Positions 1-5,769 of a stretch of DNA of 6,149 nucleotides are shown here, piece after piece. Positions within the stretch are counted from its first letter, which is position 1. Each line of letters begins with the position of its first letter. Both the position numbers and the translations under genes were made by a program. Under the pieces are notes generated by a model. The model saw only the letters and a program-made list of their open reading frames with translations. It did no database searches and was not told the DNA's origin. The DNA lies in NCBI GenBank assembly GCA_937858455.1, contig CALLYN010000284.1, forward strand, positions 1 to 6,149, given 5' to 3'. This DNA comes from an uncultured Kouleothrix sp. (GTDB lineage Bacteria > Chloroflexota > Chloroflexia > Chloroflexales > Roseiflexaceae).

Positions 1-298
1 AGCCCCCGACCATGGTGCCGAGCAGTTCGGTGGCCTTGGCCTTGGAGACCAGGCCCACCTGAACGTCACCGTGCGCCACTGCGGCCAGGAAGCTGGCCTT
101 GACCTTGGCTGCATCGTCCACCCCAGGTGGCACGCGGTGCGTCAGCAGGTCCAGCAGAAAGGCGTCTTCCCCGGCGGGCGGGTTCTTGATCAGTTCGATC
201 AGGTCTGCCACCTGCTTGGCGTCCAGCGGCAGCGGGGGAATACCCAAGGCGGCCCGCTCGGCGGCGTGGGCCCGGTAGGTGGTAAGGAATTGCGACAT
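1..298 (-). CDS. acnB: Aconitate hydratase B, N-terminal fragment (cut by window edge)
   Basis: Aconitase B interconverts citrate and isocitrate in the TCA cycle using a 4Fe-4S cluster, in the cytoplasm. Only the first 99 codons are present; the gene runs off the left edge, so none of the cluster ligands or the catalytic domains can be seen. Reading leftwards from the ATG at 298-296 the protein begins MSQFLTTYRAHAAERAALG and continues with PPLPLDAKQVADLIELIKNP, PAGEDAFLLDLLTHRVPPGV and, near the edge, KATELLGTMVGG. This matches the AcnB-specific N-terminal HEAT-like domain closely (E. coli AcnB has LLKNPPAGEEEFLLDLLTNR and ELLGTMQGG at the same places); AcnA/IRP-type aconitases lack this domain. 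The start is fixed by an AGGAG ribosome binding site 8 nt upstream. Codon use (CTG-dominated leucine) and similarity suggest a betaproteobacterium rather than the Chloroflexota source of the right-hand part of the window. Confidence 0.95.
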   Translation of the reverse strand, partial: MSQFLTTYRAHAAERAALGIPPLPLDAKQVADLIELIKNPPAGEDAFLLDLLTHRVPPGVDDAAKVKASFLAAVAHGDVQVGLVSKAKATELLGTMVGG

Positions 299-306
299 GC
301 TTGGCT

Positions 307-311
307 CTCCT
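307..311 (-). promoter_or_regulatory. Ribosome binding site of acnB
   Basis: On the minus strand AGGAG, followed by AG, lies 8 nt before the ATG at 298. It supports the chosen start of acnB and shows that the gene is independently translated from the upstream open reading frame. Confidence 0.8.
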
Positions 312-341
312 GATGACAAAGTTGAACGTAAGGGTTGCAAT

Positions 342-366
342 GCCCCGGGTGTCAGGCACACGGGGC
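342..366 (-). terminator. Hairpin between the hypothetical gene and acnB
   Basis: Just after the stop codon of the upstream gene (TGA at 374-372), the minus strand carries GCCCC-GTGT, a short GCCTG loop and ACAC-CCGGGGC, a nine-pair stem with a two-base bulge. No U-run follows, so it is weak as an intrinsic terminator. It could be a leaky terminator, an attenuator or a processing structure in the acnB leader. Confidence 0.35.
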
Positions 367-371
367 CGGAT

Positions 372-956
372 TCATTTGTTGTAGACCACCGAAGTATTGC
401 CGTCGGCTGCCGGCGCCGTGGCCTGCTGCGGCGGTGTGGCCGGTTCGAAGAGGCTGGGTGCCGGCTTGGCCGCCAATGCCTGCGCCACCGCATGCTGGGC
501 CGGGCTCATGCATTCGTCGGCGACGCGTTGGCCCAGTTTCTGGTTCATCAGCATCGACTTGTTGGCCAGTTGCAGCCATACCGCGCCAACCTTCTGGTCT
601 TCCAGGCGAATGGCGCCGGTGGCGGTGACCACCGGATACATGCGGTAACGCTGGGCCTTGGTTTGCACATTGAAATACCCCGGGTTACGCGCATCAGCCG
701 TGATCTGCACGTACGTGCCCAGCTCACACGCGATGCGGCCTTCGTGAATCTGTTCGGCGATTCGGAGCTGCTCGGGCGTCAGCGCGTCGGCGAACTCGAG
801 CGTGCGGCGGCGCACCAGCAGGCCGTAGAGATCGGCGGCGGGCGGGTTGGTGAGCGCCAGCGCCGCGCCGGGCCGCAGGTGCAGCAGGCGATTGCGGCGG
901 CTCAGGTCGAGCAGGCGGCTTTTCCAAGTATCAATCTGTTGGGGTGTACTGGGCAT
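372..956 (-). CDS. Chimeric reading frame: DUF4011-type N-terminus joined to a betaproteobacterial acnB-linked hypothetical protein
   Basis: The 194-residue frame is made of two unrelated parts. Residues 1 to about 55 (IDTWKSRLLDLSRRNRLLHL, then a run of Ala/Leu and DLYGLLVRRRTLEFAD) match the N-terminus of DUF4011 proteins, which are normally very large superfamily-I helicase/nuclease-like proteins of over 1000 residues. Residues from about 63 on (RIAEQIHEGRIACELGTYVQ, YFNVQTK, YRMYPVV, TGAIRLEDQKVGAVWLQLAN, KSMLMNQKLGQRVADEC, then a Pro/Ala-rich tail) look like a small conserved exported protein that I recall just upstream of acnB in Comamonadaceae; that protein normally starts with a signal peptide, absent here. 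Start chosen at ATG 956 rather than the in-frame TTG at 1001, because WKSRLLDLSRRN normally lies about 10 residues from the DUF4011 start and a promoter overlaps the extra codons. It is probably not a real protein but two truncated genes joined in frame. A true fusion cannot be excluded from sequence alone. Confidence 0.75.
   Translation of the reverse strand: MPSTPQQIDTWKSRLLDLSRRNRLLHLRPGAALALTNPPAADLYGLLVRRRTLEFADALTPEQLRIAEQIHEGRIACELGTYVQITADARNPGYFNVQTKAQRYRMYPVVTATGAIRLEDQKVGAVWLQLANKSMLMNQKLGQRVADECMSPAQHAVAQALAAKPAPSLFEPATPPQQATAPAADGNTSVVYNK
747..809. other. Probable junction between two genomes (assembly breakpoint)
   Basis: This interval covers residues 50-70 of the chimeric frame, where DUF4011-like sequence gives way to the acnB-linked hypothetical protein. 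To the right of it leucine codons include several CTC and glutamate is GAG; to the left leucine is essentially all CTG, GAA appears, and AAC/AAG/AAA rise. No insertion-sequence end, integrase site, tRNA gene or target duplication is seen at the join. The exact base cannot be set without homologues. Confidence 0.6.
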
Positions 957-962
957 AGCCCG

Positions 963-992
963 ATTGTAGCGCGGCGGGGGTGCGATCGTCAA
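963..992 (-). promoter_or_regulatory. Sigma70-type promoter giving a leaderless DUF4011 transcript
   Basis: On the minus strand TTGACG (992-987) is followed by an 18-nt spacer and TACAAT (968-963). Six nt (CGGGCT) then lead directly to the ATG at 956-954, so the expected transcription start is the A of the start codon. No Shine-Dalgarno sequence lies before this ATG, which fits a leaderless message. The promoter belongs to the Chloroflexota side of the junction. Confidence 0.65.
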
Positions 993-1055
993 ATCGCGCA
1001 AACAGAAAGAAATCTATGGTAGCGGCTTGTCCACTATTGCCGAACTGCCATCGCA

Positions 1056-1061
1056 TATAAT
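1056..1061 (+). promoter_or_regulatory. Putative -10 box of bioY
   Basis: A perfect TATAAT lies 43 bp before the bioY ATG in otherwise GC-rich DNA, predicting a leader of about 36 nt. No good -35 hexamer is found at 16-18 bp: the best candidates are CTATTG (1034-1039, 16-bp spacer) and TTGCCG (1037-1042, 13-bp spacer). No BirA-like (TTGTAAACC type) or BioR-like (TTATCTATAA) operator is visible, so biotin control by these known repressors is not supported. Confidence 0.55.
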
Positions 1062-1092
1062 AGGCCCGTCTTACACATAAACTAGGGCTATC

Positions 1093-1100
1093 GAGGAGGT
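1093..1100 (+). promoter_or_regulatory. Strong ribosome binding site of bioY
   Basis: GAGGAGGT is a near-complete anti-16S match, ending 3 nt before the ATG at 1104. The spacing is short, but no in-frame start codon further on fits better with the conserved BioY sequence. Confidence 0.75.
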
Positions 1101-1103
1101 ACT

Positions 1104-1739
1104 ATGCTCGGCTCTCATACGACGCTGGCCCAGCGGCTGGCGCCGCGCCAGGGCCTGCTGGCGCGGCCGCTGGTGCGCGACGGCGCGCTGGCGCTGGCAG
1201 GGACGCTGCTGCTGACGCTGTGCGCGCGCATCAGCTTTCCGATCCCCACCACACCGGTTCCGGTGACGATGCAGACATTTGCGGTGCTGCTGCTGAGCGC
1301 GCTGTACGGCCCGCGCCTCGGCGCCGCGACGATGCTGCTGTACCTGGCCGAAGGGCTCGCCGGCCTGCCCGTGTTCGCGGGCGGGCGCAGCGCGTGGAGC
1401 CCGAGCAGCGTTCCGGCGCTGCCGGTGATCATCGGGCCGACGGCGGGCTACCTGCTGTCGTGGCCGGTGGTGGCGCTGCTGGTGGGCGCGCTGGCCGAGC
1501 GCGGCTGGGATCGCACGATCCGCTCGGCGCTGCCGGCCATGCTGCTGGGCAGCCTGGTGATTCTGATCTGCGGCTTCGCCTGGCTGGCTGCGGCGACGTG
1601 GCTGATCAGCGGCAGGCTGAATGTCGCGGGGCTGCTCGGCGCTGCGGTGCTGCCGTTCCTGCCCGGCGACGCGCTGAAGCTGGTGCTGGCCGCGCTGGCG
1701 CTGCCTGGCGGCTGGGCGCTGCTGCGCGATCGGGGCTAG
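1104..1739 (+). CDS. bioY: BioY, biotin-binding S component of an ECF transporter
   Basis: This integral membrane protein captures biotin for uptake; in the family it works with an ECF module (EcfT plus two ATPases) or, in some bacteria, alone. The 211 residues carry the BioY signatures in order: PTTPVPVTMQTFAVLLLSAL near residues 48-67, YLAEGLAGLPVFAGG at 80-94, GPTAGYLLSW at 111-120 and PFLPGDALKLVLAALAL at 184-200. About six hydrophobic segments are seen (roughly 27-43, 57-75, 76-92, 105-130, 143-168, 174-200), and the length is usual for the family. It starts at the ATG behind GAGGAGGT and ends with TAG at 1737-1739. It is a lone gene: no bioM, bioN or ecfT lies beside it in this window, so it probably uses a shared ECF module encoded elsewhere. 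It is divergent from the DUF4011 start and convergent with the secreted beta-helix gene. No odd residues were noted. Confidence 0.95.
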   Translation: MLGSHTTLAQRLAPRQGLLARPLVRDGALALAGTLLLTLCARISFPIPTTPVPVTMQTFAVLLLSALYGPRLGAATMLLYLAEGLAGLPVFAGGRSAWSPSSVPALPVIIGPTAGYLLSWPVVALLVGALAERGWDRTIRSALPAMLLGSLVILICGFAWLAAATWLISGRLNVAGLLGAAVLPFLPGDALKLVLAALALPGGWALLRDRG

Positions 1740-1773
1740 CGCGGCGCTTTCGCGCGGGAAGCTGGACGGGAAA

Positions 1774-1812
1774 GACAAAGGACGAAGCGGCGTGTTGCCC
1801 TTCGTCCTTGTC
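1774..1812. terminator. Bidirectional terminator-like hairpin between convergent genes
   Basis: The arms GACAAAGGACGAAG (1774-1787) and CTTCGTCCTTGTC (1800-1812) pair with a single bulged A. The 12-nt loop can fold further through GGC (1789-1791) and GCC (1797-1799). It lies 34 bp after the bioY stop and 62 bp after the stop of the convergent minus-strand gene, a normal place for a shared terminator. Only three Ts follow on the minus strand and no T-run on the plus strand, so termination may be partly factor-dependent. Confidence 0.65.
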
Positions 1813-1874
1813 GTTGGCCGGTGCTGGCCTGTGCCGCCGTTTGGAGCTCGCGCGTGGCGCGCGGTGTGGTGGCG

Positions 1875-3935
1875 CTAGCGCCGCGCGACCGGCACGAACA
1901 GCCAGCTGACGCGCACGTCCACGCGCACGGTGGCGCCGGCAGCGCCGCCATTGCCATCGCTCACGCTGTAGCCGAAGCTGTCGACGCCACGGAAGCCCAG
2001 CGGCGGCGTATAGCGCACATCGCCGTCGTCGAGCAGCACCGCGCCGCCGCCGAAGCTCTGCGCGCTTACCGCGCTGATCGCCAGGCCATCGCCCTCGATG
2101 TCGCTATCGTTGGCCAGCAGCGCCGCGCCGGCGATGCGCAGCGGGGCGGCGCTGCCGGTGGTGACGCTATCGTCGCGCGCGGTCGGCGGGTCGTTCTGCG
2201 GCGTCACTTCGACGCTGGCGACGCGCACCTCGGTGGCGAGCGCGCCGTCGCTCACGCGGTAGGCGAACTGGTCGCCGCCGTAGTAGTTGGCCGGCGGCGT
2301 ATAGCTGAACGAGCCATCGGCGTTGAGCACGAGCTGGCCGCGCGTGGGCCACTCCACCGCCACCACGCGCAGCGCGTCGCCGTCGGGGTCGCTCGCGCCC
2401 AGCAGCAGGCCCGGCGCGGCCACGCTCAGCGGCTGATCTTCGGCGGTAGCGTACGACGCCGCGCTGGCGCTGGGCGGGCTGTTCGTCTCGTAGGCGCCGA
2501 TGTCGCAGGCCAAACCGTGCGGCCGTGCGCGCTGGAAGATATCGAGCGCGGCGCAGCTGGCATTGTCGCCGGCGTTGATCGCCGGGCTGCCGGCCAGCAG
2601 CGGAAACGTGTTCGGCGTACGGTCTACGGCCGGCAGCGGCCCGAGCTGCGGCGCCGTATTCGACATATCGCGCGCGCCGCTGAATCCGCAGCTGGCCTCG
2701 CTATCGAGGTTGTGGCCGGCCGACGTGATCGGCCCGGCGCAGCTGGCGGCCGCGCCGTTCTGGCCGATCAGCGTGTTGCCGGCGATCAGCGTGCCGCCGA
2801 GGTTGGTGATCGCCGCGCCGGGGCCGGCGGCCTCGTGCGTGTTGGCGGCGAGCGTATCGTTGTTCAGCTGCACCGTCGCGCTGAGCGCCACCGAATACAG
2901 CGCGCCGCCGACCTCGGCGCTGTTCAGCGCCAGCGACGCACTGCTGATCGCCAGCGCGCCGCTGTTGAAGATCGCGCCGCCGTGGCGCGCCTGGCCGGCG
3001 CGCAGCTCGGAGCTTGTGACCGTCAGCGCGCTGTCGCCCTCGTCGTTGCCGCTGTAGAGATTGCCGCCGTCGTGGCCGGCGCGGTTCGACTCGAGCACGG
3101 TGCCGGTGATGACCGCGGTGGCGGTGTTGTACACGCCGCCGCCATGGCTGTTGGTGGTATTGTCGTGGATCCAGCTGTTGGCAATGGCCAGCAGGCGGCT
3201 GCTGCTGATGCCGCCGCCGTAGCCGTTGTAGGTGCTGTTGTTGTTGACGATGCTCTCGCTGATATGGGTGTCGCCGCCGGCGTTGAAGATGCCGCCGCCG
3301 CCGCCGTTGCTCTGCCCGGCCAGCCCGGCGGTATTATCGCGGATCACGCTGCCGGCGATGCTGAGCGCGCCGGCCTGGTTGAAGATCGCGCCGCCGTCGC
3401 CGCCGGCGGTGTTGTAGGCCAGCTCGGTGCTCTCGAGCGCCAGCACGCCGCGGTTGAAGATCGCGCCGCCATCGAGATCGGCCAGGCTCGATCCGCCGTG
3501 GCGCAGCGAGAGCCGCGCGAGCGCGAGCGCGGCGCCGGGGTGAATATCGAACACGCGGTCGCCGAGCGCGCTCGCGTCGATTACCGTGGCGTCGCGGTCG
3601 GCGCCCTGGATGCTGATGTGCGCGGCGATATCGAGATCGCCGGCCTGGTTGAGGTCTTCGTCGCGGCCGGCGAGCGTGAGCGTGTAGGTGCCTGCGGCGA
3701 GAATAATCGTCGTGCTGGCGCCGCCGGCCGGGCAGGTATCGACCTGAGCATTGGCGTCAGCGGCCTGGATGGCCTCGCGCAGCGAGCAGGCGCCATCGGC
3801 GGCGAGCGTGTCGGCAAACGTATCGACGCCGATCGTCGCGGCGTGGGCGGGGGCGGCGGGCGCCAGCGCGGCAGGCAGTGCGAGCAGGAGAGCGAGAGGG
3901 GCGAGCTTGCGGAGGAGCGGCATACCTGGTTCCAT
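1875..3935 (-). CDS. Secreted CSLREA-type beta-helix protein with two cadherin-like modules
   Basis: The 686-residue protein is probably exported and cell-surface or extracellular; its target is unknown. A signal peptide occupies residues 1-32 (RK, a Leu/Ala core, then AHA before ATIGV). Residues 34-60 form the CSLREA N-terminal motif (TIGVDTFADTLAADGACSLR, EAIQAAD). Residues about 100-395 are a right-handed beta-helix of polymorphic-membrane-protein type, with turn motifs GGAIFN at 156, 181 and 319, GGGIFN at 213, GGGVYN at 265 and GGALYS at 343, and many Asn ladders. Residues about 400-483 resemble a choice-of-anchor-Q segment, ending in ACDIGAYE. Two cadherin-like tandem modules follow (about 486-582 and 583-677), each with DPDGD/DIEGDG and YTPP motifs and F-Y-V-S-D. 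The C-terminus SWLFVPVARR has no membrane anchor or LPXTG. The start may be Met1 (weak GTGGA site) or Met5 (3923). It lies 79 bp after the ATPase gene on the same strand. Adhesion or envelope binding is inference. Confidence 0.85.
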   Translation of the reverse strand: MEPGMPLLRKLAPLALLLALPAALAPAAPAHAATIGVDTFADTLAADGACSLREAIQAADANAQVDTCPAGGASTTIILAAGTYTLTLAGRDEDLNQAGDLDIAAHISIQGADRDATVIDASALGDRVFDIHPGAALALARLSLRHGGSSLADLDGGAIFNRGVLALESTELAYNTAGGDGGAIFNQAGALSIAGSVIRDNTAGLAGQSNGGGGGIFNAGGDTHISESIVNNNSTYNGYGGGISSSRLLAIANSWIHDNTTNSHGGGVYNTATAVITGTVLESNRAGHDGGNLYSGNDEGDSALTVTSSELRAGQARHGGAIFNSGALAISSASLALNSAEVGGALYSVALSATVQLNNDTLAANTHEAAGPGAAITNLGGTLIAGNTLIGQNGAAASCAGPITSAGHNLDSEASCGFSGARDMSNTAPQLGPLPAVDRTPNTFPLLAGSPAINAGDNASCAALDIFQRARPHGLACDIGAYETNSPPSASAASYATAEDQPLSVAAPGLLLGASDPDGDALRVVAVEWPTRGQLVLNADGSFSYTPPANYYGGDQFAYRVSDGALATEVRVASVEVTPQNDPPTARDDSVTTGSAAPLRIAGAALLANDSDIEGDGLAISAVSAQSFGGGAVLLDDGDVRYTPPLGFRGVDSFGYSVSDGNGGAAGATVRVDVRVSWLFVPVARR
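2964..3470 (-). repeat. DNA-level repeats of the beta-helix coils
   Basis: The plus-strand 18-mer GTTGAAGATCGCGCCGCC occurs exactly at 2964-2981, 3378-3395 and 3453-3470, with a near copy GTTGAAGATGCCGCCGCC at 3282-3299. On the coding strand each encodes the coil turn GGAIFN or GGGIFN. Identity at the nucleotide level, including wobble bases, points to repeat expansion or gene conversion among coils rather than only protein-level selection. Confidence 0.7.
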
Positions 3936-3955
3936 TCAGTTCCACGCGGCACGGC

Positions 3956-3991
3956 CGCGGTACTACACTGTGACGCATCAGGAATACCGCG
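3956..3991. repeat. Inverted repeat between the ATPase and beta-helix genes
   Basis: CGCGGTA (3956-3962) and TACCGCG (3985-3991) are perfect inverted arms separated by 22 nt, inside the 79-bp gap (3936-4014). On the minus strand the hairpin would sit 24 nt after the ATPase stop and end about 20 nt before the beta-helix start. No U-run follows. It could be a terminator, a leader structure or a protein-binding dyad; the loop is long, so this is uncertain. I see no convincing promoter in this gap. Confidence 0.4.
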
Positions 3992-4014
3992 ACCATGCCG
4001 TGGAAGATACGTGG

Positions 4015-5631
4015 CTACAGATCGAGCCGCACCTTCGCGCCGAAGTTCTTCTTCTCCTTGCTGGTGAAATAGGTCGCGCACGCGGCGTCGAGCAGGTCGG
4101 CGCTGAGCGTCACGGTCTCCATATTGTACTTCGCGATCGCCATCGCCTGCAGCAGCAAGTCGCGCGGCTGGCACATGCGCAGCGGCCGGCTGTCGGGGCG
4201 GTACCACTTCGCCAGCAGGTAGTCGAGCGCGCGGTCGTCGTAGGGCACCTTGTAGACGCGGCACATAATCTTCCAGATCTCGCGCCACTGCCCCTCGGTC
4301 GGGTCGATGATCTCGAACTTGAACTTGATACGACGAAGCAATGCGTCATCTCCAAGATCATTTGGATCGAGGTTGGTCGAGAACATGATCAGCTGGTCGA
4401 ACGGGATCTGCAGCTTCTTGCCGGTGACGGTGGTGAGGAAGTCGTAGCGCTTCTCGAGCGGCACAATCCAGCGGTTGAGCAGGTCGAACACGCGCACCTG
4501 CTGGCGGCCGAAGTCGTCAATCAGGAAGATCCCGCAGTTGGCCTTCATCTGGAACGGCGCCTCGTAGATGCGCGACTCCTTGTTGTAGATCAGCCCGAGG
4601 CCATCGAGCGTCAGCTCGCCGCCGGTGATCACCACCGGGCGGCTGATGCGCACCCAGCGCCGGTCATACTCCAGATCGGCCGGCAGCTCTTTCTTTGGCG
4701 GCTCGTGGACGATCGAGTCGTACAGCTTGATCACCGCGCCGTCGGCGTACACCGTGTGAGGGATAAAGATATCGTCGCCCATGAGGTGGGTGATCCGCTC
4801 GGCGATGGTCGTCTTGCCGTTGCCGGGGAAGCCGAACAGCATCACCGACGAGGCCGAGTTGACGGCGGGGCCGACCTGGTTGAGGATCGACTCGTCGATC
4901 ACCAGGCCCTGGAATGCCTCGCGGATGTTGCGGCGCGTCACAACAACGTCTTTGACGGTCTGAGCCTTCACCGAGGCGATCCAGTCGTCGAGCGGCACCG
5001 GGCAGGGGCCGGCGTACATGGTTTTGAGCAGCGCGTCGGCGGCGGCCTGCACCCCGCGCGGCGTGAGCACATACTCGTAGTTGACGTCGCCATAGCCGCG
5101 CTGGCCGGCGATATCGATCAGTTCCTGGGCGCGCAGCTCTTTGAGCAGCACGTCGATGATGCCGTAGGGCAGGCGCATATCGTCGACGAGATCGAGGCCG
5201 GTGATGCGCCCCTTGTTGTAGATGATCCGCGTAAGGTGCTCGTAGAGGAACGTGCGGTTGAGCCCGCTGGCCTCGATGGTCTCGGGCTGGGCCGGCGTGA
5301 AGGAATTCGAGAGCCGGGGCATCGCAACCTCGTCGGTGGGCGGCGGGTCGCCGATCGCGCGCGTGCCGGCGAGGCTGACGCCTTTGGCGCGGGCGTCGGC
5401 CACGGCGCGCTCGAGCTCGTCTTTGTGGAACAGCAGGTGCAGCAGCGCGTCCTGGTCGTCGGCCGCCTGGGCGCGCTTGATGCAATCGTAGACGGCGCGG
5501 GCCACGAGGTACTTCACGCCGTCGATATACATATGGTGCGGGTACTCGCCGGCGCGGACGTAGCAGTCGCGCGGGTGGTTGGGCTTGGCCTGAAGCTCCT
5601 CGTAGGAGCGCTGGTCGATCAGGATGCGCAT
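4015..5631 (-). CDS. AAA+ ATPase with internal winged-helix domain, function unknown
   Basis: The 538-residue cytoplasmic protein has three visible parts. Residues 1-105 are a mixed helical region that I do not recognise. Residues about 122-200 look like a winged helix (FLYEHLTRIIYNKGRITGLD, LRAQELIDI, then YEYVLTPRG), followed by the linker AGPCPVPLDDW at 207-217. Residues about 235-520 are an AAA+ module: Walker A GFPGNGKTT (267-275), Walker B GIFLIDDFG (367-375), sensor-1 FSTN with Asn420, Arg-Arg 433-434 as likely arginine finger, and a lid with QPRDLL (Arg490). The 90 residues between Walker A and B are long for AAA+ and include a probable beta insertion (about 325-362). I recall winged-helix/GPxPVPL/AAA+ proteins in Chloroflexota and other phyla, some near Tad-type pilus genes, but know of no defined activity. 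The start is the ATG behind AGAGG, and the stop is TAG. It lies upstream of the secreted beta-helix gene on the same strand. A motor or remodelling role is inferred from the fold only. Confidence 0.88.
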   Translation of the reverse strand: MRILIDQRSYEELQAKPNHPRDCYVRAGEYPHHMYIDGVKYLVARAVYDCIKRAQAADDQDALLHLLFHKDELERAVADARAKGVSLAGTRAIGDPPPTDEVAMPRLSNSFTPAQPETIEASGLNRTFLYEHLTRIIYNKGRITGLDLVDDMRLPYGIIDVLLKELRAQELIDIAGQRGYGDVNYEYVLTPRGVQAAADALLKTMYAGPCPVPLDDWIASVKAQTVKDVVVTRRNIREAFQGLVIDESILNQVGPAVNSASSVMLFGFPGNGKTTIAERITHLMGDDIFIPHTVYADGAVIKLYDSIVHEPPKKELPADLEYDRRWVRISRPVVITGGELTLDGLGLIYNKESRIYEAPFQMKANCGIFLIDDFGRQQVRVFDLLNRWIVPLEKRYDFLTTVTGKKLQIPFDQLIMFSTNLDPNDLGDDALLRRIKFKFEIIDPTEGQWREIWKIMCRVYKVPYDDRALDYLLAKWYRPDSRPLRMCQPRDLLLQAMAIAKYNMETVTLSADLLDAACATYFTSKEKKNFGAKVRLDL

Positions 5632-5638
5632 GCGGTTT

Positions 5639-5643
5639 CCTCT
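5639..5643 (-). promoter_or_regulatory. Ribosome binding site of the AAA+ ATPase gene
   Basis: The minus strand reads AGAGG, 7 nt before the ATG at 5631. It supports this start, which also gives a compact N-terminus (MRILIDQRSYEEL). Confidence 0.65.
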
Positions 5644-5675
5644 GGCTAGCGTGTAGTTGTCGGGCGTCCGGCATC

Positions 5676-5681
5676 AGTATA
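5676..5681 (-). promoter_or_regulatory. Putative -10 box of the AAA+ ATPase gene
   Basis: TATACT on the minus strand lies 44 bp before the start codon, in an AT-richer patch of GC-rich DNA. The region 16-18 bp further upstream (TTCTCT-like) is a poor -35 match, so this is a tentative promoter with a leader of about 37 nt. Confidence 0.4.
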
Positions 5682-5769
5682 TGTTGGGCGCGGCGGGAAG
5701 AGAATAGGCCGATGGTCATCTTGGGGGGTGTTACTTGTGGGGGGGCTGCGCCTGTTTTCGGGGGGCTAC

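Noticed and set aside
957..1001. TTG start at 1001 for the DUF4011-type frame, adding 15 residues
   Set aside because: The extra residues (RDLTIAPPPRYNRA) do not look like DUF4011, there is no ribosome binding site, and the segment contains a good -35/-10 promoter.
279..1022. Plus-strand open frame of 247 codons
   Set aside because: It crosses the acnB start, the chimeric frame and the divergent promoter region on the opposite strand, and encodes no recognisable motif.
1068..1103. Riboswitch in the bioY leader
   Set aside because: The leader is only about 36 nt with a weak GCCC/GGGC pairing, too small for a known aptamer class.
1071..1778. Minus-strand open frame of 235 codons opposite bioY
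   Set aside because: The translation is almost only Arg/Gln/Ala/His, typical of the antisense of a Leu/Ala-rich membrane protein.
1821..4067. Plus-strand open frame of 748 codons
   Set aside because: It lies antisense to the secreted beta-helix gene. Its translation is low-complexity Ala/Arg/Val without any domain, as expected opposite a GC-rich gene with few stop codons; the minus strand has a signal peptide and clear domains.
3751..5649. Plus-strand open frame of 632 codons
   Set aside because: It is antisense to the AAA+ ATPase gene, with a composition rich in His/Val/Ala/Asp that mirrors the coding strand, and it has no recognisable motif.
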